Below, in pieces: positions 20,717 through 28,945 of a stretch of DNA of 64,000 bases. Source of the stretch: an uncultured Shewanella sp. GTDB taxonomy: Bacteria > Pseudomonadota > Gammaproteobacteria > Enterobacterales > Shewanellaceae. Where the stretch lies: positions 62,001 through 126,000 of the forward strand of contig NZ_CANMWS010000002.1 of NCBI RefSeq assembly GCF_947501665.1, written 5' to 3'. Both the position numbers and the translations under genes were made by a program. The notes under the pieces were generated by a model, which saw nothing but the letters and a program-made list of their open reading frames with translations, did no database searches and had not been told where the DNA came from. Within the stretch, counting starts at the first letter, position 1, and every line of letters starts with the position of its first letter.

Positions 20717-21730
20717 ATGGATAAAATAACAACACTAAGCCAATTTCTTTCTTTAGGCGGCAGCCAATTTCATGTTTATGAAATGGGCCGTCGAGTTCAA
20801 TACATAGATACAAAAGCATTTGAGCAAATTGAAGCACTTGATCGTCCTTACCCCAGTCCTTTACAAGGCCATGCACATTTTGCGCTTGTTTTTTGGGATG
20901 AGACAAAAGAGCATTTCATTTGGTTTTTAAAATTGCCACTTGATGAGCAAGGTTTACTCTCCCCAGCCCCAAGAACACAATTTATTAAAATGATTATAGA
21001 GGCACTCGGCAATTCTCCCACGCAGACATTAACAGAAGCACAGCAAGACAAACTTGCTAATCATCCATTTAGCTTTAAACCTAATTCAGAAAAGCTGGCT
21101 ATCTTTAATGCATTAGTAAGACAAAAACTTAATCATCCCCCTTCTTCACAATACCAAAAAGCCTGTGATTATTTAGCTGAGAATAGCAAAGAAAGTCAAT
21201 GGAAAGAGCTAGGGTTACAAGGAATTGCAGACATTTGTGTCAGAAATGATGATAGCAAACACCTGCCTCTTATTCAAAAAGGCTTATCAACTGCACCCAA
21301 CGAAATTCAAATCGCCATATGCCAATGTTTAGAGCACCTGACCATTGAACCTTCCTTAGCCCATTTATTATTGGCCCAAATACTGAATGAAGATAGAGAG
21401 AATGACATTTATCGATTGAGAGCACTGGCTTCTCATCCCAACTTGGCTAAAAAAGCCATAATGTATTGGCATAAACAAAACCAATTAACTCCCGAATTAC
21501 TCATTACTATTGCTGGGCGCAATTGGACGATGCTTCAAGACACACAATTACAAACACTTTACTTGAATACTTTAGCCGAACAAGAACAATCTTTTTTTAA
21601 TCAACTATTCATTGAATTAGTTGCTATTCCGGCATTACGCCCACTGCTACTTGCACAATTACGTAATCCTGAACGCAGTGAACAACTTACTCAGGCCATA
21701 GGTGGTTTATTCAAGGCAACTAAATCATGA
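20717..21730 (+). CDS. DUF3549 family protein
   Basis: A 337-residue soluble protein I recognise as the DUF3549 family, typically found beside truC in Shewanella- and Vibrio-like genomes. It has no signal peptide or membrane helix. The N-terminal part (MDKITTLSQFLSLGGSQF...) is conserved in the family; the middle and C-terminal parts look all-helical and repeat-like (HEAT-style stretches around 200-320). Function unknown. It overlaps the next gene by 4 bp, so the two are probably translationally coupled. Divergent from truC. Confidence 0.8.
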   Translation: MDKITTLSQFLSLGGSQFHVYEMGRRVQYIDTKAFEQIEALDRPYPSPLQGHAHFALVFWDETKEHFIWFLKLPLDEQGLLSPAPRTQFIKMIIEALGNSPTQTLTEAQQDKLANHPFSFKPNSEKLAIFNALVRQKLNHPPSSQYQKACDYLAENSKESQWKELGLQGIADICVRNDDSKHLPLIQKGLSTAPNEIQIAICQCLEHLTIEPSLAHLLLAQILNEDRENDIYRLRALASHPNLAKKAIMYWHKQNQLTPELLITIAGRNWTMLQDTQLQTLYLNTLAEQEQSFFNQLFIELVAIPALRPLLLAQLRNPERSEQLTQAIGGLFKATKS

Positions 21731-22083
21731 TAGATATTTTCATTATTCTCATACTTATTATTGTCATCATTTTCTTCTGGCAACTCAGACAGATGGCGGA
21801 AGTCAGTCGTATTTACGTCAATAAAGAATGTCAAAAACAACAAGTTCAACTATTAGCCATTGCACAAGACTCCGCTCGCCCAAGTCTAGGTGGCAATACT
21901 GGTTTTACGTGGAAAGCAAGATACTTATTTGAATTCAGTACCAATGGTATTGATAAACATCAAGGAAATATATGGCTGTTAGGCACGAGAATACAAAAAA
22001 TTGAATGGCCAGTTTTTCCCGAACCTGAATGGCAAGGTGCACCTGATGCCAAAGGGCAAATAGGCCGCTGCCCAAATCGATAA
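21727..22083 (+). CDS. DUF3301 family membrane-anchored protein
   Basis: 118 residues with one N-terminal membrane helix (IDIFIILILIIVIIFFW, about 2-18) followed by a soluble domain (QLRQMAEVSRIYV..., GFTWKARYLFEFSTNG). This is the DUF3301 family, usually paired with DUF3549. Probable inner-membrane anchor with a cytoplasmic domain. Function unknown. It ends 10 bp before a strong hairpin terminator shared with the csrB gene on the other strand. Confidence 0.8.
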   Translation: MIDIFIILILIIVIIFFWQLRQMAEVSRIYVNKECQKQQVQLLAIAQDSARPSLGGNTGFTWKARYLFEFSTNGIDKHQGNIWLLGTRIQKIEWPVFPEPEWQGAPDAKGQIGRCPNR

Positions 22084-22087
22084 AGCA

Positions 22088-22694
22088 AAAGAAAAGGCAC
22101 GACCTAAGTCGTGCCTTTCTATTATTGATTAAGCTATCCCGCTATTTTCGTGCTCCCTGCACCATCCATGCGATCAATATGCTCCTTGCTTCATCCTTGT
22201 GCATCCTTGTCATCCTTGTACCAGAGTACATCCTCCTTGATCCCGCACACATCCTTTGCTTGGCTTGCTTAATCCATCAGCGTGTCCACAATCGTCCTTG
22301 AGGATCCGATTGGCCACAATCCATTTATTATTGCCATCCGAAGCAACCCGCAAAACTCCTTTGCAGAAATGGCACTTTTCCTTTTATGATAAGTGGCTTA
22401 GTCCTTAAAGCCTCATCCTTGATCACAATCATTAACCGTATCCTAGCCCTAACCTAAGGTTAGGCTGGCTTGTTCCTTAAGCTGCTCCAATGTCATCCTT
22501 GAAGAATATTACGTACTTTCCATGTAACTTGCCTTCCAGGCAATAACCTTCGTCCTTTTACTGCATAACTTCCTTTTTGCTTTTCGTTTTCATCCTTGAA
22601 AACCTCCTCCCTAAGCCATACAAGTGCAATAGCTAGCATCCTGAGCTAATGGCCACTCAATCAACCTCCGTGTACCTTCTAAAGTGTAATTCAA
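22088..22694 (-). ncRNA. csrB: CsrB-type CsrA-sequestering small RNA, copy 1
   Basis: No protein is encoded here, but the minus strand carries 34 GGA motifs in about 600 nt, many in the form CAAGGATG/A, which is close to the CsrB consensus CAGGAUG. Several lie in small hairpin loops (TAGC-TCAGGAT-GCTA). The RNA would end at the strong terminator 22093-22118. A GacA/UvrY box lies about 150 bp upstream. In E. coli csrB is next to yqcC-truC-yqcA, the same neighbours as here. CsrB titrates the translational regulator CsrA. E. coli CsrB is about 369 nt, so this copy is long. The 5' end (about 22690-22695) is an estimate. Confidence 0.88.
22093..22118. terminator. Bidirectional terminator shared by DUF3301 gene and csrB copy 1
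   Basis: AAAGGCACGAC-CTAA-GTCGTGCCTTT, a perfect 11-bp stem. On the minus strand it is followed by TCTTTT, making it the 3' end of csrB; on the plus strand it is followed by CTATT and ends the DUF3549-DUF3301 unit. Confidence 0.9.
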
Positions 22695-23094
22695 AAAAAC
22701 AAAATATACACATTTTAAACACAAATATAACAAATATATTTTTTAACAAATAAAACCAGACACCAACAAGCAATTGTTTTATTTGGTAATATGGATAATT
22801 TAGCTTTTATCCATTATGCGTGATGGCATATTTTTATTTGTTTTTGTGCGAAATCTCTTACAAGACTTAAGGACTATAACCTATAGTGTTACTAATATGT
22901 AAATATCAGTATGGGCTAAAATGCAAACTAAAAATACATTGATAAGTTCTACTAAGTAGTCGTTATTCTAAAATAATATCCCAGCCCCTAATTAACACAA
23001 ACATCTTATATACAATTGCTCGATGATTTATTTTTTTCTCAAAACTTTTCTATATTGAGTTTCTTGCAATCATACTCAAGCTAGTTCATCAATC
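22695..23094. other. A/T-rich spacer between the two csrB-like arrays
   Basis: About 400 bp without an open frame of note. It should contain the csrB copy 1 promoter (minus strand, A/T-rich run at 22695-22760, candidate -10 TATATT at 22703-22708) and the GacA/UvrY box at 22845-22862, plus the 3' end of copy 2. A TTGAGT/ACTCAA stem occurs around 23054-23079, but no convincing T run follows it on the minus strand. Confidence 0.5.
22845..22862 (-). promoter_or_regulatory. GacA/UvrY box upstream of csrB copy 1
   Basis: TGTGCG-AAATCT-CTTACA fits the imperfect palindrome TGTAAG-N6-CTTACA bound by GacA/UvrY response regulators upstream of csrB/rsm genes; 10 of 12 conserved positions match. It is about 150 bp upstream of the estimated csrB copy 1 start, the usual distance. 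Confidence 0.75.
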
Positions 23095-24070
23095 CCGTTT
23101 GGCACTCCTTGCCAAACTATTTCCTTATCTGCTATTTCCCTATGCAGTCCATCCGCTGGCTGAACAGCGTCCCTATACCACTTCCTTGTCCAAGCTTTTC
23201 AGTGCCTCCTTCACTAATAGGCCTGCAGCTCTTTGGCACTCCTTGTCAAACTATTTCCTTATCTGCTATTTCCCTATTCAGCCCATCCGTTGGCTTAACA
23301 GCTTCACTATATAACTTCCTTGTTTAGGCTTTTTCAGTGCTTCCTTCACTAATAGGCCTACGCTCTTTGACACTCCTTGCCAAACTATTTCCTTATCTGC
23401 TATTTCCCTATCTACTCTATCCCTATGCAGCCCATCCGTTGGCTTAACAGCTTCACTATATAACTTCCTTGTCTAGGCTTTTTCAGTGCTTCCTGCACTT
23501 AACTCTTTAGCAATCCTTGCCTGTTATATCCTTATAACATAAAAGCCGATAACGCATATTGACATTACCTCCTTGTATAACATTCTTCCCTTAACCCTCA
23601 AAAATATGAGAATAAGTGACTTCCTTGTCAACCGCTAGCATTTCCTATGCCCAATTCTCATCTTGCTTCCTTGCTTGCCTATATAAGATAAAGACACATA
23701 CTGCATCTCATTTATAAACAACTTTAAATGAATGATATCCATATCAATATGAAACACTTCCTGTATTTCAATTTCATTTAAAACTACATGTTTATCACTT
23801 ATAAACGGCTGGCACTCCTTGTGCCCATTTTTAAGAGAATAAATGACTTTCCTGTCAACTTAATGCCCTTCCTAGGCCTTATTCTCATTCATGCTTCCTT
23901 GCTGCAGCTAACACTTCCTGTGTTTACCTTGATTAACAACGAATGAGTAACATACTTGTAAAAAGCTAGCACATCCTGTGCCCCTCATTCTTAGCATCCT
24001 TGCTATTACAGCTCCTTATTTCTACCAATCAATATACGATTGACTTTCAACCAAACCTGTTGAAAAATGA
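23095..24070 (-). ncRNA. CsrB-type small RNA, copy 2, greatly expanded hairpin array
   Basis: About 975 bp without a credible protein gene but with roughly 39 GGA motifs on the minus strand, most at the tip of short perfect hairpins: GGCAC-TCCTT-GTGCC (23811-23825), AACAC-TTCCT-GTGTT (23910-23924), GCAC-ATCCT-GTGC (23969-23981), TAGCA-TCCT-TGCTA (23992-24005), AGTGC-TTCCT-GCACT (about 23485-23499); loops read AAGGA, AGGAA or AGGAT in the minus-strand RNA. It includes three 134-bp tandem repeats and a duplicated two-hairpin module. A GacA/UvrY box is at 24361. Likely a second CsrA-titrating RNA, or two fused ones. Ends are estimates and no clear 3' terminator is visible. Confidence 0.78.
23098..23505. 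repeat. Three tandem 134-bp repeats within csrB-like array 2
   Basis: Units start at 23098, 23232 and 23366 (TTTGGCACTCCTTGCCAAAC, then variants), an exact period of 134. Each unit holds about five hairpins with TCC-containing loops, so each duplication adds a set of CsrA sites. The third unit carries an internal insertion (TCTACTCTATCCC) and diverges at its end. Confidence 0.9.
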
Positions 24071-24360
24071 TAAATAATTATCAAGTATCACCGAAAGCAA
24101 TTAATTTTAGTTATCAAATAAAAGCTAAAGACCACTTCTATTTCATTCTCTTTATTCGCTAGCTTAAAAAAACCTTCGCTGCTTTTCGATAGGATTATTT
24201 TAGGTTTTCTGTGAATAAAAAGCATGATGACTTTTCAATAAAACTGCCACTTTTCGATTAGAGATATATCAAAAATAAAACAAAAAATATTTTATATCAA
24301 CATCTTAATAGGTGGCGACCGAGTTTACCCCAGCTAAAAAATACCTATATCCCACAACTT

Positions 24361-24378
24361 TGTAGGATATATCTTACA
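24361..24378 (-). promoter_or_regulatory. GacA/UvrY box upstream of csrB copy 2
   Basis: TGTAGG-ATATAT-CTTACA matches the TGTAAG-N6-CTTACA consensus at 11 of 12 positions. It lies about 290 bp upstream of the estimated 5' end of array 2 (candidate -10 GATAAT on the minus strand at 24077-24082), further than for copy 1, so the true start may be nearer. Confidence 0.72.
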
Positions 24379-24712
24379 TAGCGAATAGCATTAACAACAA
24401 AAACAAACCACACAAAGAACATAAAAGATACAAATACACTTATTTGGATAAATTAAATACAAAAAAAGCACTTTGGCAACCTTGGTAAAACAAAAGTCGC
24501 ATATCAATTTTATTAAAAACATGAAACATCTAGTCATCAGCAAGGTTATTGAGGACATCTAACGATAATTTGAATAATATTTGTCAAAGAAGTACAAAAC
24601 TTCATTTAAGGTTAATCATTTCAAATCTAATCGATTATTATGAATTTTCATATTTAATATCAACACGTTTACTTATATGAAAGTAACCTCTGATAGCTAA
24701 AGCAGTAATTCA

Positions 24713-25012
24713 TATCAATTCTGTTATATAAGTGATCTTTCAGTAGGAGTTCAAGGCAAGGTCGTTTATGGTGACAGCTTTAACAGGCATTCTCACCGAT
24801 ATGGCGGTCACGGATATTAGAAGCAGATCGTTATTCTCGGCTTGGGTTCCAACGTCTCTCTATCTTTCTTTCCATCTGATGTTTACGGATGAACAAATGT
24901 CGTCTTCACAGGGATAAATAAACGATCGAGGGGTCGGTTATCGAAAACATCTAACATCGCATAAAGCCCGTTGCCCCCTCACTGAGTGAAGCTTCATATA
25001 ATAAAGATAATA
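24713..25012 (+). repeat. Dispersed MITE-like repeat, family 1, copy C
   Basis: Starts TATCAATTCTGTTATATAAG, carries AAGGTCGTTTATGG, then CGTTATTCTCGGCTTGGGTT and the family core TGATGTTTACGGATGAACAA, and ends near CATATAATAAAG. Clearly aligned with copy A over most of its length. No gene inside. Confidence 0.7.
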
Positions 25013-25126
25013 TAACCTATTGTTTTATATGTAAAATCAATTTATTTCTATTTAATTTCAAGACAGAGGTTCAGTCCTAATAATCCACGATGAGTAGAAG
25101 GCACAACTCTGATGAACACCAAATAA

Positions 25127-25634
25127 TACCAATCTAAGTAACCTGAACTAGGGATAATGAGTGTCAAAGAACATTGGTAATCCACTTAAAGTCAATAGGT
25201 TAAAATAAATCCAGTTATTCTTTATTGTTTCATTTGGCTAAATACCACTATTTGTGTCTATATCAAGGCGGGATGTCGTATCTAATAGCGGGCTATTAGT
25301 AGGAAACACAACATAGATAGGGGCAAAATAGCGCTATTAAGCGGCGCTGCTTATCCCGAGTTCAGGTTAAGTAAGTGATCATTCTGCGGGAATTAAAAAT
25401 GCGGTAGGCAAGGTCGTTAATTGCTCCTGCTTTAACTGACATTCCCTCCATCTGATGTTTACGGATGAACAAATGCCGTGTTCATATGGATGTGAATGAA
25501 CGGCCATGGAGGTCGCGGCAGTTTGACGCTAATCGTTATTCTATATCAAAAACAAACAACGCAGCATAACGTATTTTTAAACTCGCACAGAGTGAATGGC
25601 TCTGAACTGATCATTTACTTACTTTAGGTTGGTA
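25127..25634 (+). mobile_element. MITE-like element, family 1, copy D (interrupted)
   Basis: Right end TGATCATTTACTTACTTTAG then GTTGGTA (25608-25634) is the inverted partner of TACCAATCTAAG (25127-25138) joined to TAAGTAAGTGATCA (25368-25381). The left terminal repeat is therefore split by a family 2 element. The interior has AAGGTCGTTAATTGC and the TGATGTTTACGGATGAACAA core. Confidence 0.65.
25139..25369. mobile_element. MITE-like element, family 2, nested in copy D
   Basis: A 231-bp element with 20-bp near-perfect terminal inverted repeats: TAACCTGAACTAGGGATAAT (25139-25158) and CTTATCCCGAGTTCAGGTTA (25350-25369). TA at both ends fits TA-target duplication. Removing it restores the left end of copy D. 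No transposase inside. A deleted relative sits at 17254-17369. Confidence 0.7.
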
Positions 25635-25792
25635 TAGTGAAATTAAGAGAGAGTAAAACTAAAGACTTTGTAGGGCATATTCTTAAATAAAGATAAGAGG
25701 CACCTCCACATTAGACTAGGTTTGTACTCTCACACTTAATACAAGCAAGCGTCCGATAAACGGTAAAAAAATTAATGTTAGTCACAATGACT

Positions 25793-26872
25793 TCATTTTA
25801 GTAAGGCAATAAATCTTGCTTCAAGCTCGGTTACAGAGCATTCAACTTGAGTAATAATTTCAATTCTTGAATCCATCACTTCATCAAATTCGCTTAGCTC
25901 CATCTCCCCTTCAACCCAATTGATCCCGACTATCCCATCACCAGTAATCAATATTGCTTTAATCCTCACGGCCTCTATAACATCAATGAAATTGAGTAAT
26001 AAAGGCAAATCAAACTCATATTGAGGAGAGAATACCCAAGCATAAGAGTAATGTGCTTCAGCATAATGGTGTTTACTCCATATTCCTCGTTTATCAAATA
26101 CAATATTTTTTGCCTCATCAATGTCATTGAAAACAGGAAATTGATGATGTGGAATATTACGAGACAATAATGATGTCGGTTGAGGAGATAAAACTGACGT
26201 TTGAGTGGCCGGTATCAATGGGGTGTCCGCGGTATAATGGCATACATCATTCATTAACCCTAACAACTGAGCGGTATCGAGATCTGAATACTGTGCTAGC
26301 TTAGATGAGAATCGTAAACACTGACTATACTTCATCCCTTTTTCTTGTAAAAAACACATTAAATCACCGAATTCTTCGTGTTGATATTCATCAGACTTAC
26401 TGGCAACAATAATATCTGCGACTCTTAATTGTTGCTGAAAAGTATCATTAGTTTGATAACGAATATCAGTGATCTTACGCGCATCAACTAAAGTCATACA
26501 CGTTTTCATATCGATAATATGTTTAAAATGTGGCTCTGTTAACACTTTGAGTACGGCTTCAGGGTGACCTAAACCAGTCGGCTCTATTATTAATCTATCT
26601 GGTTTCGCCTTTGCAATGAGTTGTGTGATGGCCACTTGCATCGGTACACCAGCAGCACAGCACATACAGCCTCCTGCTACCTCTCGAATATGGATTTCCG
26701 GCTGATCTTTTGATAATAAGGCACTGTCGATGCCAACATCACCAAACTCATTGACCAATACCGCCCATTTTTCGTCTTTGGGCTTCACTTTCAAAAGAGC
26801 GGTAATGAGTGAGGTTTTTCCTGAACCAAGAAAACCAGTAATAATATTTGTCGGTATCGCAGTTTGGATCAT
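25793..26872 (-). CDS. CobW/COG0523-family metal-chaperone GTPase
   Basis: G3E-class GTPase of the COG0523 group, proteins that deliver metals (zinc, cobalt, iron) to target enzymes. From the ATG at 26870-26872 the 359-residue protein has Walker A GFLGSGKT at 13-20, VNEFGDVGID (40-49), the metal-binding GGCMCC motif at 67-72, the EPTGLGHP switch region near 108-115, and a SKSD guanine-specificity motif near 158. A weak GGA precedes this ATG by 8 bases; an in-frame ATG at 26896 would add eight residues. It follows the rhlE-like gene with a short gap, probably cotranscribed. The metal is not predictable from sequence. Confidence 0.87.
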   Translation of the reverse strand: MIQTAIPTNIITGFLGSGKTSLITALLKVKPKDEKWAVLVNEFGDVGIDSALLSKDQPEIHIREVAGGCMCCAAGVPMQVAITQLIAKAKPDRLIIEPTGLGHPEAVLKVLTEPHFKHIIDMKTCMTLVDARKITDIRYQTNDTFQQQLRVADIIVASKSDEYQHEEFGDLMCFLQEKGMKYSQCLRFSSKLAQYSDLDTAQLLGLMNDVCHYTADTPLIPATQTSVLSPQPTSLLSRNIPHHQFPVFNDIDEAKNIVFDKRGIWSKHHYAEAHYSYAWVFSPQYEFDLPLLLNFIDVIEAVRIKAILITGDGIVGINWVEGEMELSEFDEVMDSRIEIITQVECSVTELEARFIALLK

Positions 26873-26931
26873 ATTAATGTATTCCAAGATAGTCATTCAC
26901 AGAACAAAATAAAACGTTAACATGAGTGAGA

Positions 26932-28248
26932 TTAACCTCTATGTTTAGGTTTTCCCCCTTTTTTCTTCGCGCTGCCTTTACTTCTATTCATTTTACTGCG
27001 TTTATCTATCGAAGTTTTACGCGAAAAAGAACGGTTTTGTTTTGCTTTTTCAAGTGCAGTATGCTCCCGATAACGTGCAGGTAAAGGTGCCCCAATTTCA
27101 TAGCCAGGCAAAGTCACTCTTGGTAATGTTTGTAAAATAATCGCTTCAATATCGGCCAATATAGATTCATCTTGAGGAGAAATAAATGAAATCGCTCTGC
27201 CCTTTTGTCCGGCTCGCCCTGTTCTACCTATCCGATGAATGTAATCTTGAGGATCATCAGGTAATTCGACATTAATCACTAAAGGTAAGGACTCAATATC
27301 TAATCCACGCGCAGCCACATCGGTAGCGACCATGACACGTAATAGGCCTGATTTAAACTCTTCTAGGGCACGATTACGCGCGCCTTGTGTTTTATCACCA
27401 TGAAATACCGCGTTGTTGATACCATCAAGTGCCAACTCTCGGCATAAATTATCAGCACTTTCTTTAGTACTGACAAAAACAAGCACTTGCTGCCAATTAT
27501 TACGCCCGACGAGTTCTGAAAGCAATTCCGTTTTGCGGCGTTTATCCACCAAATAAACTTCTTGAGTAATATGCTCACTTGTTGGTTGACTCGCCACATT
27601 AATCCAATGGGGATTGACTAACATTTTTCCTGCTAATTGTTTAACTTCAGCATTATAAGTTGCCGAGAAAAATAAAGTTTGATGATCTGGAGCTAATAAT
27701 TTTTTAACTTTCTCAATATCTCGAACAAACCCCATATCTAACATGCGATCAGCTTCATCAACCACAAGATGAGAAACGAATGATAAATCAACATGCTGCT
27801 GGCCAATATGATCAAATAGCCGCCCTGGTGTCGCCACTAAAAAATCCACTCCGGCATATAAAGCCTTACGTTGAGGGTTCATATTCGCCCCGCCATATAC
27901 AGCGGTTGTGTTAAACGGAAGAAACTGACTGTATTTAACAATACTTTGACTCACTTGAATAGCCAGTTCTCGTGTCGGTGTCAATACTAACACTCGAACC
28001 TCACAATGGTGAGTCGACCCAGTATTATCAAGTAATGTACTGTTAGAGAGAGACTGAGCCAGCAGCTGTAACAAAGGTAGCGTAAAAGCTGCCGTTTTAC
28101 CTGTGCCAGTTTGCGCACACGCCATCACATCATCACCCTTTAACGCTAAAGGGATCACTTCCGATTGAACCTGAGTTAAGGTTTGGTAACCACATTGAGT
28201 GACAGCATCGACAATTCTTGCATCAAAACTGAGACTGGAAAATTTCAT
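26932..28248 (-). CDS. DEAD-box RNA helicase, RhlE type
   Basis: 438-residue ATP-dependent RNA helicase. RecA domain 1 has the Q-motif region (GYQTLTQVQ), AQTGTGKT (45-52), PTREL, TPGR, DEADRMLDMGF and SAT; domain 2 has VATDVAARGLDIE and HRIGRTGRAGQ. The segments NWQQVLVFVSTKE and HGDKTQGARNRALEEFKSG resemble E. coli RhlE more than SrmB, DbpA or DeaD. The C-terminal tail (from about residue 395) is Lys/Arg-rich and would bind RNA nonspecifically. Likely role in ribosome assembly or RNA decay. Confidence 0.9.
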   Translation of the reverse strand: MKFSSLSFDARIVDAVTQCGYQTLTQVQSEVIPLALKGDDVMACAQTGTGKTAAFTLPLLQLLAQSLSNSTLLDNTGSTHHCEVRVLVLTPTRELAIQVSQSIVKYSQFLPFNTTAVYGGANMNPQRKALYAGVDFLVATPGRLFDHIGQQHVDLSFVSHLVVDEADRMLDMGFVRDIEKVKKLLAPDHQTLFFSATYNAEVKQLAGKMLVNPHWINVASQPTSEHITQEVYLVDKRRKTELLSELVGRNNWQQVLVFVSTKESADNLCRELALDGINNAVFHGDKTQGARNRALEEFKSGLLRVMVATDVAARGLDIESLPLVINVELPDDPQDYIHRIGRTGRAGQKGRAISFISPQDESILADIEAIILQTLPRVTLPGYEIGAPLPARYREHTALEKAKQNRSFSRKTSIDKRSKMNRSKGSAKKKGGKPKHRG

Positions 28249-28354
28249 GATAAACTCATCGGCAATAATTAAGCCTTAAAGTTTACCAAGAAGCCCCTTG
28301 TTTGAATAGCTAAAGCCCACTCAGCCCTCAAATATAATGGTATTAATCTAATCG

Positions 28355-28780
28355 TTATTGAGCACTATGCTCAACTAACGTCGGATTCAATAAATTATCG
28401 TGTATAGGACAACGATGACAAACAAGATCTAAAAATGCTTGTTTTTCTGACGAAGTCAAATCAGCATCAATTCTCGCGTGAATATCAATTGATTTGAAAC
28501 CGACTGGATCTGTCGTCTCTTTTCCGCTTAAACCATCTGTATTTAAGACGGCAGTCATATTGACATCTATTCCATTGAGTTTAATCCCTTTATCACGTGC
28601 GACCATTTTAGCAATGGTTGAAATACAGCCTGCAAGTGAGAAAATAAATGTTTCAAGTGGCGTAGCCCCTAAGTCCGTCGCTGACGGTTGATCAATCACG
28701 AGGGTATGTTCTCTCACATTTGCAGTGACTTTCCAGCCATCTGCCATTTGAGTATTAACAATGATTGTCTTATCTGGCAT
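28355..28780 (-). CDS. OsmC/Ohr-family protein
   Basis: 141-residue small protein of the OsmC superfamily, thiol peroxidases and relatives. It has the GATPLETFIFSLAGCISTI segment with Cys52 and a C-terminal HRCPIHDNL with cysteines at about 121 and 124, which can form the redox centre. The sequence resembles the YhfA/OsmC-like branch more than organic-hydroperoxide-specific Ohr. Peroxidase activity is inferred from the family. Stands alone between the helicase and thioesterase genes. Confidence 0.8.
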   Translation of the reverse strand: MPDKTIIVNTQMADGWKVTANVREHTLVIDQPSATDLGATPLETFIFSLAGCISTIAKMVARDKGIKLNGIDVNMTAVLNTDGLSGKETTDPVGFKSIDIHARIDADLTSSEKQAFLDLVCHRCPIHDNLLNPTLVEHSAQ

Positions 28781-28945
28781 GATCTTATTACCCTTTTAAA
28801 AATAGCTAAACTAACACCAATGACGCAGGTTTTAAATGTAAACAGAAAACCTCGTCTAAAAAATAATGCTTCATGCTAAAATCCCCATATTCACTCATGC
28901 TGTATACATGCAGAATAAACTGCCAGTATAGAGTTAACCAACAAT

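Noticed and set aside
23099..23327. Two overlapping plus-strand open frames (about 70 residues) inside the second array
   Set aside because: They arise from the 134-bp repeats lacking stops in two frames; the products are repetitive, have no family match or ribosome-binding site, and the hairpin structure explains the sequence better.
23098..23505. CRISPR array
   Set aside because: The 134-bp period is continuous repeat without unique spacers, and there are no cas genes.
22140..24060. Plus-strand RNA with UCCUU loops acting as anti-Shine-Dalgarno decoy
   Set aside because: The terminator tail, both GacA/UvrY boxes, the orientation of truC-yqcA and the known CsrB consensus all favour the minus strand with GGA loops.
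25793..26960. Zur box upstream of the CobW-like gene
   Set aside because: No GTTATA-type palindrome characteristic of Zur is present between it and the helicase gene.
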